From CAJQQY01 sp964352225 (lineage in GTDB: Bacteria; Bacteroidota; Bacteroidia; Chitinophagales; Saprospiraceae), in the NCBI GenBank assembly GCA_964352225.1, contig CAYGRM010000028.1, forward strand, positions 1 through 32,298: a stretch of DNA of 32,298 bases, written 5' to 3'. The notes under the pieces were generated by a model. The model was not told the DNA's origin, made no database searches, and saw only the letters and a list, made by a program, of their open reading frames with translations. Positions 23,585 through 31,782 of the stretch are shown here, piece by piece. Both the position numbers and the translations under genes were made by a program. Position 1 is the stretch's first letter, and every line of letters begins with the position of its first letter.

Positions 23585-24931
23585 CTAGACAACTTGACTA
23601 AATAATTGAGTTGTTGGTTTTTTCGCCCAAAGTCGCTGATCAAGAGCCATACAAATATTTCTTATAAATGGCATTCCTACTTCTGTAACCATGATTTTAT
23701 TGGGTAATATTTCCACGATTCCATCTGCTTCCATATCATTCAATCTAGGCATAATTTGTTCAAAATATTTGGCTTCACCCGCTTCCCATGTGGTCAGGTG
23801 TTGACACATCAAAGCGGTGATATGTTTTCTGATTACTACATCTTCTTCAGAATGCAAATGTCCTTTTATTATCGGTATTTCACCTTGTGCAATTCTTTTT
23901 TGATAGGCTTCTATTTTCTTTTCATTTTGCACAAATGCAGTTCCAGAATCACTAATCGAAGACGCTCCCAAACCAATCATCAAATCAGTATGGAAAGAAG
24001 TATATCCCATAAAATTTCGATGAAGTGTTCCATTTTCAAAAGCTTGATAAAGATCGTCAGTTGCCTTAGCAAAATGATCCAATCCTATTTCATGGTAGCC
24101 ATCTTCTTGCAATAATTTTTTCCCTAATTCATACAAGAATTGTTTTTTATCGCCTAGCGGCAAATGCTCTTCAGAGTATCCACGCTGACTAGGACTCACC
24201 CAAGGCACATGGGCATAACTGTAAAATGCTATTCGATCTGGTTGCATTATTTTCACCTGCCGCATAGTTTCCTCAATATGATGAGGCTCCTGCAAAGGCA
24301 ACCCAAAAATTAAATCAAAATTGATGGAATCAAAACCTAATGCTCTGCTCCAATTGACCACATTTTCGACTTGTGCTGTAGTTTGATCTCGATTAATGAT
24401 TTTTAAAATTTCTTGATCAAAGTCTTGTACACCAACACTAATTCGATTAAATCCCAGATCTCTAAAAGTTTGTAAATGTTCTTTGGTCGTACTCCAAGGA
24501 TGTGCTTCAAAGCTAAAAGCATGATCTTCAGCAATCGTTGCTTGATCAAAAATTCCATTCATCAGACGCTCAATTTGCGCTGGTGAAAAGAAAGTGGGCG
24601 TTCCTCCTCCTAAATGAACTTCTTTCAAAATTGGTTGAGAGGGCAAATGCTCTATATACATTCTCCATTCTTGCAACAATGCATTTACATAGGGTGATTC
24701 AACTCCATGGTTTTTGGTAATTCTTTTATTACAACCACAATAAGTACATAGACTTTCGCAAAATGGAAGATGGATATAAAGGCTAATTTCATTATTCTGC
24801 GAAAAAGTAAGATTGAATCTTTCTGCCCATTGAGATTCAGTTGGAGCTTCTGATTGCCAATAAGGTACAGTTGGATAACTAGTATATCGGGGGGCAGCAA
24901 CATTGTATTTTTTAATTAAATCTGGATGCAT
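23585..24931 (-). CDS. hemN: Oxygen-independent coproporphyrinogen III oxidase (radical SAM)
   Basis: 448 aa. The radical SAM cluster motif is HLPFCESLCTYCGCNK, with C58, C62, C65 and the additional C67 typical of true HemN. Further family motifs: VHLGGGTPTFFS, FEAHPWSTT, RISVGVQDFD and YTSFHTDLMIGLGASSISD. It decarboxylates coproporphyrinogen III to protoporphyrinogen IX without O2. Transcribed divergently from hemJ, which performs the next step. HemN genes are classic Fnr targets, which agrees with the Crp/Fnr-like sites between the two genes. Confidence 0.97.
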   Translation of the reverse strand: MHPDLIKKYNVAAPRYTSYPTVPYWQSEAPTESQWAERFNLTFSQNNEISLYIHLPFCESLCTYCGCNKRITKNHGVESPYVNALLQEWRMYIEHLPSQPILKEVHLGGGTPTFFSPAQIERLMNGIFDQATIAEDHAFSFEAHPWSTTKEHLQTFRDLGFNRISVGVQDFDQEILKIINRDQTTAQVENVVNWSRALGFDSINFDLIFGLPLQEPHHIEETMRQVKIMQPDRIAFYSYAHVPWVSPSQRGYSEEHLPLGDKKQFLYELGKKLLQEDGYHEIGLDHFAKATDDLYQAFENGTLHRNFMGYTSFHTDLMIGLGASSISDSGTAFVQNEKKIEAYQKRIAQGEIPIIKGHLHSEEDVVIRKHITALMCQHLTTWEAGEAKYFEQIMPRLNDMEADGIVEILPNKIMVTEVGMPFIRNICMALDQRLWAKKPTTQLFSQVV

Positions 24932-24962
24932 TTTTTTATTTTTTTATGACAAATTTGGAATA

Positions 24963-25062
24963 CAAAACTCCTACTTTTGTCTCCCATTAAGAGTGATTTT
25001 TATTATCAATAAATGGTGATTTTTGTCACCTTTGGTCATTATTAAAAAAAAAGATAACTTGC
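24963..25062. promoter_or_regulatory. Divergent hemN/hemJ control region with Crp/Fnr-like sites
   Basis: GTGATTTTTGTCAC (25016-25029) is a strong palindrome. A degenerate copy GTGATTTTTATTAT (24993-25006) is centred 23 bp away. For hemN, the minus-strand box GAGTTTTG (24963-24970) is centred exactly 33 bp from the degenerate copy. For hemJ, TAACTTGC (25055-25062) is 36 bp from the strong one. Both boxes are imperfect. Confidence 0.6.
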
Positions 25063-25069
25063 TAAAAAA

Positions 25070-25624
25070 ATGATCCATTCTCTTTTTAAAGCTCTACATA
25101 TTGTTGGATTTGTTGCTTGGTTTGCTGGACTTTTCTATTTGGTGAGAATCTTCGTTTATCATTCAGAAGCGAAAGATAAACCTACCGTAGAAAAAGATAT
25201 ATTGATTCAGCAATATAGAATTATGGAAGGTCGAGTCTACAGTATAATTGCAACTCCTGCGATGTTTTTCACTATATTTTGTGGAGTTGGAATGTTGGTA
25301 ATGAATCCAGTATACTTAACTTTAGGTTGGATGCAGATCAAATTAGTATTTCTAGGATCACTAGTTGCCTACCATTTTTATTGCGGAAAAATTACGAAAG
25401 AATTGGCCTTGGGAACCAACATTAATACTTCTTTTCAATTTCGCTTATTGAATGAAGTTCCTACCTTAATTTTAATTGCAATTGTTTTATTGGCCGTTTT
25501 TCGATCACAAAGAAATGGTTATTATATTTTTGGAGCATTGATATTTCTAGCTATGCTTTTTTATATCATTGTAAAAAAATATAAGAGTCACCGAGAAAAA
25601 AAAGAGACCCTTTCAAAAAATTAA
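25070..25624 (+). CDS. hemJ: Protoporphyrinogen IX oxidase HemJ
   Basis: 184 aa, four to five membrane helices. The N-terminal helix ALHIVGFVAWFAGLFYLVR carries the conserved histidine (H10), and a second conserved block FVYHSEA follows. RIMEGRVYSIIATPAM and LGWMQIKLVFLGSLVAYHFYCG are also family landmarks, as is LLNEVPTLILIAIV. HemJ oxidises protoporphyrinogen IX to protoporphyrin IX without needing HemG or HemY. It is divergent from hemN. The last 20 residues are highly charged (KKYKSHREKKE). Confidence 0.93.
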   Translation: MIHSLFKALHIVGFVAWFAGLFYLVRIFVYHSEAKDKPTVEKDILIQQYRIMEGRVYSIIATPAMFFTIFCGVGMLVMNPVYLTLGWMQIKLVFLGSLVAYHFYCGKITKELALGTNINTSFQFRLLNEVPTLILIAIVLLAVFRSQRNGYYIFGALIFLAMLFYIIVKKYKSHREKKETLSKN

Positions 25625-25693
25625 GCGTGGAGAAAACCTTTTTCATTTAAAATTCCCAATCAAAACGATTGTATCACAAACTTAATTTCTTGA

Positions 25694-26281
25694 CTATTTC
25701 ACTTCTCTTTTTTTATCATAAAAGGCATTTCCAAAGAACAAACTCCTTTCATTTTCGATATAACCAAAAAGATGTAAAAAGCTTTCACTAGGTTTCGCCT
25801 CTTTTTTTAAATCTAAAGAATGGCACCCTACTCGACTACAAGTAACTAGAATTTTTAATAAATTCTCAGCCATCGTAAAGTTCAAGTTATTTTCATCTTT
25901 AGTTTTTTGTTCTTGCCAGATCGATGAAAATGGAATCATCCCCAGTTTAATTTTTTTCGATTTCCCCACTTTATCCAATCTAGTTAGCATGCTCAAATCA
26001 TCTTTGTAATCTAAAAATTCCCAAGGCTTAAACTTCATTTGGATGACCGCTAGAATCTCCTTGTCATTCGAAATTATCAAATCAGGCTTTATTCTATCAA
26101 GGTCATATTTTTTCAAATATAAAGTGGGAGCTGTCCATATTTTTAATTTTGGAAATTTTGATCTTAACTGATGATACATTTCAGCATGGAATTGCTTTTC
26201 GATGATAACTTCACCTCTTTCTAGGGCATCTCTAATTTCATTTTCCCAAATTCGAATTATTATTTTTTTGATTTCTTCCAT
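25694..26281 (-). CDS. PD-(D/E)XK-nuclease-like protein, active site altered
   Basis: 195 aa, no signal peptide, lysine-rich. The central part resembles a PD-(D/E)XK fold: an early helix with E29/E34, then KPDLII (D67) followed by ILAVIQMKF, where the usual E-x-K is Q81-M82-K83. The Glu to Gln change may reduce or abolish metal-dependent cleavage. I do not recognise a specific family. It stands alone between hemJ (convergent) and an AT-rich region of about 490 nt. Function unknown. Confidence 0.6.
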   Translation of the reverse strand: MEEIKKIIIRIWENEIRDALERGEVIIEKQFHAEMYHQLRSKFPKLKIWTAPTLYLKKYDLDRIKPDLIISNDKEILAVIQMKFKPWEFLDYKDDLSMLTRLDKVGKSKKIKLGMIPFSSIWQEQKTKDENNLNFTMAENLLKILVTCSRVGCHSLDLKKEAKPSESFLHLFGYIENERSLFFGNAFYDKKREVK

Positions 26282-26774
26282 TTCTTTTTTTTGTTAAAAA
26301 AGTGAAGTGCGAAGCTAATTGTTTTTCGTTAGTTTTTAATTAAAAAAATGCCCTAGAGTGTTGATAAAAAAGCTAAAAATTGAAAAAAAAATGGGAAACT
26401 AAAAAATGGGAAACTAAAAAAATAGCCCTTTTTTATTGCGAAGCATTTATTAGATATTTTGCGGAATATGTGCTACTAATTGATTATATTGTCCTAGTCA
26501 TTGATATTATCTTTTTATATCTTGCAATAGTTAAATTGATTAATACGTCCGGTATTAAAAACAACTTAAGAAGAACCCTGAGAAAAAAAACCTAAATCAC
26601 TTTTCTCCTTTAAAACACAATCACACCTACTAATTCTCTATCAAAATTTGGAATGTTAGCGACCTTGCTTTGCTTACAAAACCAATCCTTATTCTTTTTT
26701 TAAAAAGTATATTTTCCCAAATCTTATAANNNNNNNNNNATTAATTATTATTTAATCATTAAAATTTTACCAAA
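26282..26774. other. AT-rich intergenic region with a 15-nt tandem repeat and a gap
   Basis: No supported gene. The unit ATGGGAAACTAAAAA occurs twice in tandem (26391-26405, 26406-26420). An open frame of about 70 codons crosses it (26380-26595, plus) and would encode one hydrophobic helix, but it contains no ATG and would need a TTG start, so it is not called. Ten N's at 26730-26739 lie in the promoter region of the next gene. No palindromic activator site is visible. Confidence 0.6.
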
Positions 26775-28277
26775 ATGAAAACAGTAATCAAATTATCAAT
26801 TTTAAGAGTTGTGCTTCTTGCACTATTTTTTACGCTTATTTTTTCTCAAAATTTACTCGCACAAAAAGAATCTCGAACCGTCTTTTTTGAAATGACAAAA
26901 ATCAAAAAGATGAATGATGATTTAATGAGTGTCGAAAATCAAATCATCAAACCATTTGTTCAAGAACGCATCAAACAAGGCAATCAACTGGCTCATGTAG
27001 TATTTAAAGTACACTTTCCCTCCTCACAAGACGGAGCATATGACTATGTCATGATGGACGTTTACAATAATTTTGAGGATCTAAATTTGGGTAGAGAAAA
27101 ATTTATGGAAATAGCCTATCAAACATTTCCAAATGCCAACATCCCAAAAATGATTGAAAGGTATGAAGCTGCCATCCATCAGGCAAGTAGCGAAGTTTTT
27201 GAATTAGAAGCTGAGGCAATTCCTGGACCAGGTGGTGGTGAAGGAAGTACCGCTAAATTTGTTCAAGTAAATCACATGAAAGTTTCTCCAAAAAATTCTA
27301 GTGCCTATGCTAAAATGGAAAAAGAAATATTCATGCCTTTGCACAAGGAAGCAATCAAATCAGGCAAAATGCATGATTGGCTATTGGTTCAAAGAATTAT
27401 GCCCTTCGGAACTGATTGGGACAATACGTTCATGACTATTGATGTATTTAATAAATGGAGCGACATCAGAGGAGTAAGAAACGATGGAATTTTTGAGAAA
27501 GTACATCCTGGAAAAGACATTAATGATATTTGGAAAGAAATGATGGATCTCAGAGAAATGACCAGAGCCGAAACTTGGGAAATCGTAAATGTAGTCAATA
27601 AACCAACTCCTGAAATCATCTCTGAAGTAATCAAAGAAGGAACTGGAGCAAAGCCTATGAAAGGTCAAGAAGTAGCTTTCAAATCTACTTTGACAGATCT
27701 TACTGGAAAGAAAATCTTCTCTTCGGATGATCTTGGATTTGCATTTCACAATACGCTTGGAGAAAATTATTATGACACATTTCTTGACAAACATATACTA
27801 CAAATGAAAAAAGGAAGTATTATGAAAATGAAGGTTCCAGCTGAAGCTCAAGATGAAATGATTAAAAGTATGACTGGTGAAAAAACAGCTTTTGTCAGTA
27901 TCGAATTACTTGATATTGCAGCTCCGAAACCTAATGGTGCAAACATGTTAAAGAAAAAAATAAAAGAGCATGGTCTTTCAGTTGCCATGGAAAAGTATAA
28001 TCAATTACAAGTAGATAATCCGAAAGGATATGTTTTCCGCGAAGGAGCTATGAATACTTTGGGCTATGAACTTTTGCAGGAGGGTAATACGGAAGCTGCT
28101 ATTTATGTTTTTGAACTGAATACTAAACTAAATCCTAAATCTTGGAACGCCTGTGATAGCCTTGCAGACGGCTATCGTGCAGCAGGAAATATCGCAAAGG
28201 CCAAACATTGTTACAAAATGGCTTTAGAAATAAATCCTAGTTTTCAAGCAGCAAAAGATAAATTGAGTAAACTGTAA
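26775..28277 (+). CDS. Exported chimeric protein: duplicated N-domain, FKBP-like domain, TPR
   Basis: 500 aa with a signal peptide ending NLLAQ (residue 30). Residues about 34-135 and 160-270 are two related units (compare IIKPFVQERIKQGN with IFMPLHKEAIKSGK), of the size of a ferredoxin-like domain. Residues about 285-382 resemble an FKBP-type prolyl isomerase domain (VIKEGTGAKPMKGQEVAF ... MKKGSIMKMKVPAE ... FVSIELLDI). Residues about 410-500 carry tetratricopeptide repeats. The protein should be periplasmic or surface exposed; a chaperone or scaffold role is inferred. A terminator follows 76 nt after the stop. Confidence 0.75.
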   Translation: MKTVIKLSILRVVLLALFFTLIFSQNLLAQKESRTVFFEMTKIKKMNDDLMSVENQIIKPFVQERIKQGNQLAHVVFKVHFPSSQDGAYDYVMMDVYNNFEDLNLGREKFMEIAYQTFPNANIPKMIERYEAAIHQASSEVFELEAEAIPGPGGGEGSTAKFVQVNHMKVSPKNSSAYAKMEKEIFMPLHKEAIKSGKMHDWLLVQRIMPFGTDWDNTFMTIDVFNKWSDIRGVRNDGIFEKVHPGKDINDIWKEMMDLREMTRAETWEIVNVVNKPTPEIISEVIKEGTGAKPMKGQEVAFKSTLTDLTGKKIFSSDDLGFAFHNTLGENYYDTFLDKHILQMKKGSIMKMKVPAEAQDEMIKSMTGEKTAFVSIELLDIAAPKPNGANMLKKKIKEHGLSVAMEKYNQLQVDNPKGYVFREGAMNTLGYELLQEGNTEAAIYVFELNTKLNPKSWNACDSLADGYRAAGNIAKAKHCYKMALEINPSFQAAKDKLSKL

Positions 28278-28352
28278 TGATTAGATAATATGACTTATTC
28301 TCTGGGTTCTAAAAAACCTTTTGAAAAAAGTTATTTATTGTAATTTTTATTG

Positions 28353-28387
28353 AAGCCACCTTTCTAAAATTAGGAAGGTGGCTTTTT
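28353..28387 (+). terminator. Rho-independent terminator of the FKBP/TPR gene
   Basis: AAGCCACCTT (28353-28362) and AAGGTGGCTT (28375-28384) form a 10-bp stem followed by T's. Confidence 0.9.
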
Positions 28388-28393
28388 ATTTTC

Positions 28394-28422
28394 AAAAAAA
28401 AAGGACAATCTTTCGATTGTCC
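28394..28422 (-). terminator. Rho-independent terminator of the SulP gene
   Basis: GGACAATC (28403-28410) and GATTGTCC (28415-28422) form an 8-bp stem with a 4-nt loop. On the minus strand a run of T follows (A's at 28394-28402). It sits back to back with the terminator of the convergent gene. Confidence 0.9.
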
Positions 28423-28462
28423 CTTTGCCAAATAACATTTTAAAAAAAATTATTAAGAGCAT

Positions 28463-30115
28463 TTAAGTAAGCTTTTTTTTCAAATAGAAAAATGCATTTT
28501 CTATATCTTTGAAAATATCCTCCTCAGGTACTAAATCAGGTACAATATCAATGGAACGTAACTTATCTAAAGGTTGTGGCTGAATATTAGTCAAGATCAC
28601 TTCCACTCCTCTTGCTCTTAATTCCAAAATAGAATCTTCCAGCGCATAAAGACCTGATTGATCAATATATGGTACTCGATCCATTCTAATAATTAGAGCT
28701 TTGATATCAGGAGAAAGATTTTTTATCTCATCTCTAAAGTACGAAGTAAAACCAAAAAAGAAGGGTCCATATAAATGTTTGATGATTACTTTATCCTTAT
28801 ACTTATCATAAAATTCTTTTTCGTCTTTCCATGGTTTTAAACCAATAAGATCCGAAACAGGACCTATCTCCATTGCACTCTGACCAATGTCACTTGCTTT
28901 TTTCATAAACAAAAGAGAAGCAAGTGCTACTCCAATTCCAACAGCTTGAATAAGACTACCGAAAGTTGTCATTAATAAAACCAAGATTAAAACGACAGCA
29001 TCCGCTCGTGGTACCGCAATCAAATGTTTTAATCCTTTGAAATCTATAATTTTGAATCCAATAGGAATAAGTAATCCCGCCAAAACAGCCAAAGGAATAT
29101 GTGCAGCTAATGAACCTAACCCTAACAATACCGCTAATAAAACAAGTCCATGAATAGTCCCTGAAAGTCTAGTACGTCCTCCTGAGTTGATATTTACCAC
29201 CGTTCCTTTAGTCGCCCCAGCTCCAGGAATTCCTCCAATTATCCCTGCGATCATATTACCTATTCCTTGACCTATTAACTCTCGATTACTATTGTGTTTC
29301 GTTTTGGTCATATTATCAGCAATCACCGAAGTCAATAAGGAATCAATACTTCCTAGAACTGCTAAAACTACCGCATATTCAATAATCAAAGGGTAAGCAC
29401 TTCCCCCTATTTCTAAAAATCCTGTTAGTTTTATACCTGGCAAGCCAGATGGAATTTCTCCAATGACTGGCACATCCCATTTCAAAAAAACTGACGCTAA
29501 AGTAGCCACCACAAGAGCAACCAATGCACTAGGAATTGCTTTAGTAATTTTAGGAAAAACATAATAAACTAGCACAGTAAGCAGTCCTAAACCGATTGCT
29601 TGAATATTTCCATCAGAAAATAATCTTGGTAAATCTTGAATTACAGCAACCGTAGATTTTGGAGAAGAAAGTCCCGCAAAAGGAAATAATTGTAGAATTA
29701 CGATAATCAACCCTACTCCACTCATAAAACCAGAAACTACTGGGTAAGGGAAGTATTTGACATAACTAGCAATATTGATTAATCCAAAAATAATTTGAAT
29801 TAATCCTCCTAAAAAAAAAGTGAGCAAGATGATACTCATCCCACTCTCCAGACTTCCTGTAAGCTCGATAGCTGAGGCTATAAGTGCTGCCGATACTACG
29901 GTCATTGGCCCCGTAGGCCCACTAGCTTGAGTGGCAGTTCCCCCAAATATTGCAGCAAAAATCCCCACAGCAATAGCGCCATAAAGTCCTGCTGCTGCTC
30001 CCATTCCTGATTGAACCCCAAATGCTAAAGCCAATGGTAAGGCAACAATTCCGGCAACTAAGCCACCCGTAAAATCTCCTTTTAAGTTTTTGGTGTCATA
30101 AAGTTTTCCTAACAT
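28463..30115 (-). CDS. SulP family anion transporter with STAS domain
   Basis: 550 aa. About 11-12 hydrophobic segments over residues 15-430, with FGGTATQASGPTGPMTVV early (SulP signature) and GIIGGIPGAGATKGTVVNINSGG split across the middle. Residues about 440-550 form the cytoplasmic STAS domain (IRMDRVPYIDQSGLYALED). SulP members move sulfate, bicarbonate or other anions. In this sulfur-rich setting export or import of sulfate/sulfite is plausible but unproven; bicarbonate is equally possible. No Crp/Fnr-like site was seen upstream. Monocistronic with its own terminator. Confidence 0.93.
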   Translation of the reverse strand: MLGKLYDTKNLKGDFTGGLVAGIVALPLALAFGVQSGMGAAAGLYGAIAVGIFAAIFGGTATQASGPTGPMTVVSAALIASAIELTGSLESGMSIILLTFFLGGLIQIIFGLINIASYVKYFPYPVVSGFMSGVGLIIVILQLFPFAGLSSPKSTVAVIQDLPRLFSDGNIQAIGLGLLTVLVYYVFPKITKAIPSALVALVVATLASVFLKWDVPVIGEIPSGLPGIKLTGFLEIGGSAYPLIIEYAVVLAVLGSIDSLLTSVIADNMTKTKHNSNRELIGQGIGNMIAGIIGGIPGAGATKGTVVNINSGGRTRLSGTIHGLVLLAVLLGLGSLAAHIPLAVLAGLLIPIGFKIIDFKGLKHLIAVPRADAVVLILVLLMTTFGSLIQAVGIGVALASLLFMKKASDIGQSAMEIGPVSDLIGLKPWKDEKEFYDKYKDKVIIKHLYGPFFFGFTSYFRDEIKNLSPDIKALIIRMDRVPYIDQSGLYALEDSILELRARGVEVILTNIQPQPLDKLRSIDIVPDLVPEEDIFKDIENAFFYLKKKLT

Positions 30116-30202
30116 TTTTCATTTGTTTTGTTCTGATAAAAATGCATTTCATGCATGTAACCCTGCTTATTTTTAATTTGTTCAATTACTCAGAATAAAA
30201 AA

Positions 30203-31156
30203 CTATAACGATTGAAAATAATCCCAAATCACTTCACATGCATTAATTTCAAGACTAGTTTTTCCAATCCATTTTTCGCCTAAGTATTGTTTCCCACCTG
30301 GCCAAGTATGTCCTCCCCCTTCGATTTTATAAAATATCAATGCTCCTCGATTGGCGCAGCCAGAATATTCTTTGATTGAAATAGTTGTTCCATCATCCAA
30401 TTTGTTTGGTAGGTTCACCATCCTTTTTTCAGCGGTACACTTATTCTTACCTTTCCAAAAATCCACAAATTCTTCCGTAGAAAGGATTTCCCCTCTCGTC
30501 TTTTTTAGAATAGTTATCTGTCCACCGTCGTAGGGAACAATTTTATCTTCCGTCCCATTCATCACTAGAATTGCTAGAGGTTGAGCAGGGTTACAGGAAG
30601 GCAAATAATCTTTTGAAATTTGAGCAGTCAGAATGGCTGCACCTCTAAAAATATCAGCTCTATCACAAGCTAATCTACCCGACATAAAACCACCATTAGA
30701 CATACCCGTGGTGAAAATCCGTTGCTCATCTATTTTGTACTTAGTTTTTAACTCATCAATAATTGCTATTATAAAACCAACATCATCAATATCTTCTCTC
30801 CAAGATTTTACGTCATCCGACTTTCTTCCATCATTCCAATTTTTCTCAATAGCATTGGGATAAACCACAATAAAACCATCGCGATCTGCTAACTCATCAA
30901 ATCGCCCAAATGTAAGTTCTGGAGTTCCTTCAGCTGTGCCTCCTCCCCCATGCAAATGAAAAAGTAGTGGAACAGGTTGATTCATTTTTTCTTTGTTGGG
31001 AAGATGGACATAGTAATTTCTTTCATACCCTTTGAAAGTCATTTTATATTCTCTGGTGGATTCGAAATACTTTAATGAGCCAAAAGGTGTGCAGGCCTTA
31101 AAAAGAATAATAGTAAAAAAAATAAAAAGAATAAGACGTGAAATTCGAATAATCAT
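30203..31156 (-). CDS. LpqC/PHB-depolymerase-type esterase (putative lipoprotein)
   Basis: 317 aa. The N-terminal hydrophobic run ends LFKAC (C22), a non-canonical lipobox, so attachment to the membrane is possible. The alpha/beta hydrolase core has the oxyanion motif HLHGGGG (68-73), nucleophile S153 in TTGMSNGGF, acid D204 in NGTEDKIVPYDGG and H282 in GGGHTWPGG. The pattern is that of LpqC-type esterases (carbohydrate esterase family 1-like, PHB depolymerase-like). The natural substrate may be feruloyl or acetyl esters or polyesters. No operon partner is evident. Confidence 0.88.
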   Translation of the reverse strand: MIIRISRLILFIFFTIILFKACTPFGSLKYFESTREYKMTFKGYERNYYVHLPNKEKMNQPVPLLFHLHGGGGTAEGTPELTFGRFDELADRDGFIVVYPNAIEKNWNDGRKSDDVKSWREDIDDVGFIIAIIDELKTKYKIDEQRIFTTGMSNGGFMSGRLACDRADIFRGAAILTAQISKDYLPSCNPAQPLAILVMNGTEDKIVPYDGGQITILKKTRGEILSTEEFVDFWKGKNKCTAEKRMVNLPNKLDDGTTISIKEYSGCANRGALIFYKIEGGGHTWPGGKQYLGEKWIGKTSLEINACEVIWDYFQSL

Positions 31157-31455
31157 AATTTGGCTTTATTAGGTTGTCAATTCAAATACTTTATTAAAGT
31201 AAAAAATGTATCTCAAATTTAAGTTTTATATCAATCTAAAACCATGAGGCTTTTCACCTAAACATCTAGGATCCTGTTTAAATATTCAAAAACTAAGCAC
31301 TCCTATTGATTTCCAAAATAGTTTATCTTTTCACATAAGACCAAAAAATTAATCCACTTTTAAGTAGTCTTATAAGTAGATTTTTTCACAAAAAAACAGC
31401 AACTCCCTCCCAACCAATCCTCAATTAATTAATGTCTAGGTTAAAAAAAGAACTT
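31157..31455. other. AT-rich noncoding stretch
   Basis: About 300 nt with stops in all frames and no convincing motif. It is the upstream region of the decayed gene that follows and of the esterase on the other strand. I see no GTGAY-N4-RTCAC site. Confidence 0.6.
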
Positions 31456-31637
31456 ATGAAAAAACTTGTACTTGCATCAATATTTTCCATTCTACTTTTC
31501 CCCGATTAATCTTAACATGCTCTTGTGCTCCACCTTCCACTTTTTGCGAAGGAATCGTAAATCCTGATGGAAGCTATTTTGCGGATATTATTTTAAGTGG
31601 TAAAGTCAGGGCATTGAACTACTCCGCAGCAAGCTGA
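31456..31637 (+). pseudogene. Decayed start of a secreted protein gene
   Basis: From the ATG at 31456 a signal peptide (MKKLVLASIFSILLFPD) runs into TAA at 31507. In the +2 frame, an open stretch from about 31503 continues it: LTCSCAPPSTFCEGIV then NPDGSYFADIILSGKV, ending at TGA 31635. The two pieces join well if a small insertion or deletion lies near 31500, giving a signal peptide followed by the mature start of a secreted cysteine-containing protein. After GKV the similarity is lost and a palindromic repeat begins. The remainder of the gene is missing. I interpret it as a frameshifted, 3'-truncated relic. Confidence 0.6.
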
Positions 31638-31642
31638 CGGAG
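31622..31642. repeat. GC-rich palindromic element at the end of the relic
   Basis: CTCCGCAGC (31622-31630) and GCTG-A-CGGAG (31633-31642) form a nine-pair stem with one bulged A and a 2-nt AA centre. It supplies the TGA that closes the relic frame. I recall similar CTCCGCAGCAAGCTG palindromes as dispersed intergenic repeats in Bacteroidota. No T tract follows. Confidence 0.6.
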
Positions 31643-31782
31643 AATCAAAAAAAATAATTCAACATATATCCTTAGAGGATTCTCCAAAAAATAAATTTTC
31701 ACTTACTTAAAATCATTGAGGCTTTTGCACCCAATACAAGCTCTTGATTAATTTTTCAGCACTAACCTTATGAATTTTAAAA

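Noticed and set aside
26380..26595. Open frame of about 70 codons with one hydrophobic helix
   Set aside because: It has no ATG, would need a TTG start, and begins with a low-complexity tandem repeat; no promoter or conserved motif supports it.
30143..30155. TGCATTTCATGCA palindrome upstream of the SulP gene as an operator
   Set aside because: Short, AT-rich, and not matching any other site in the window.
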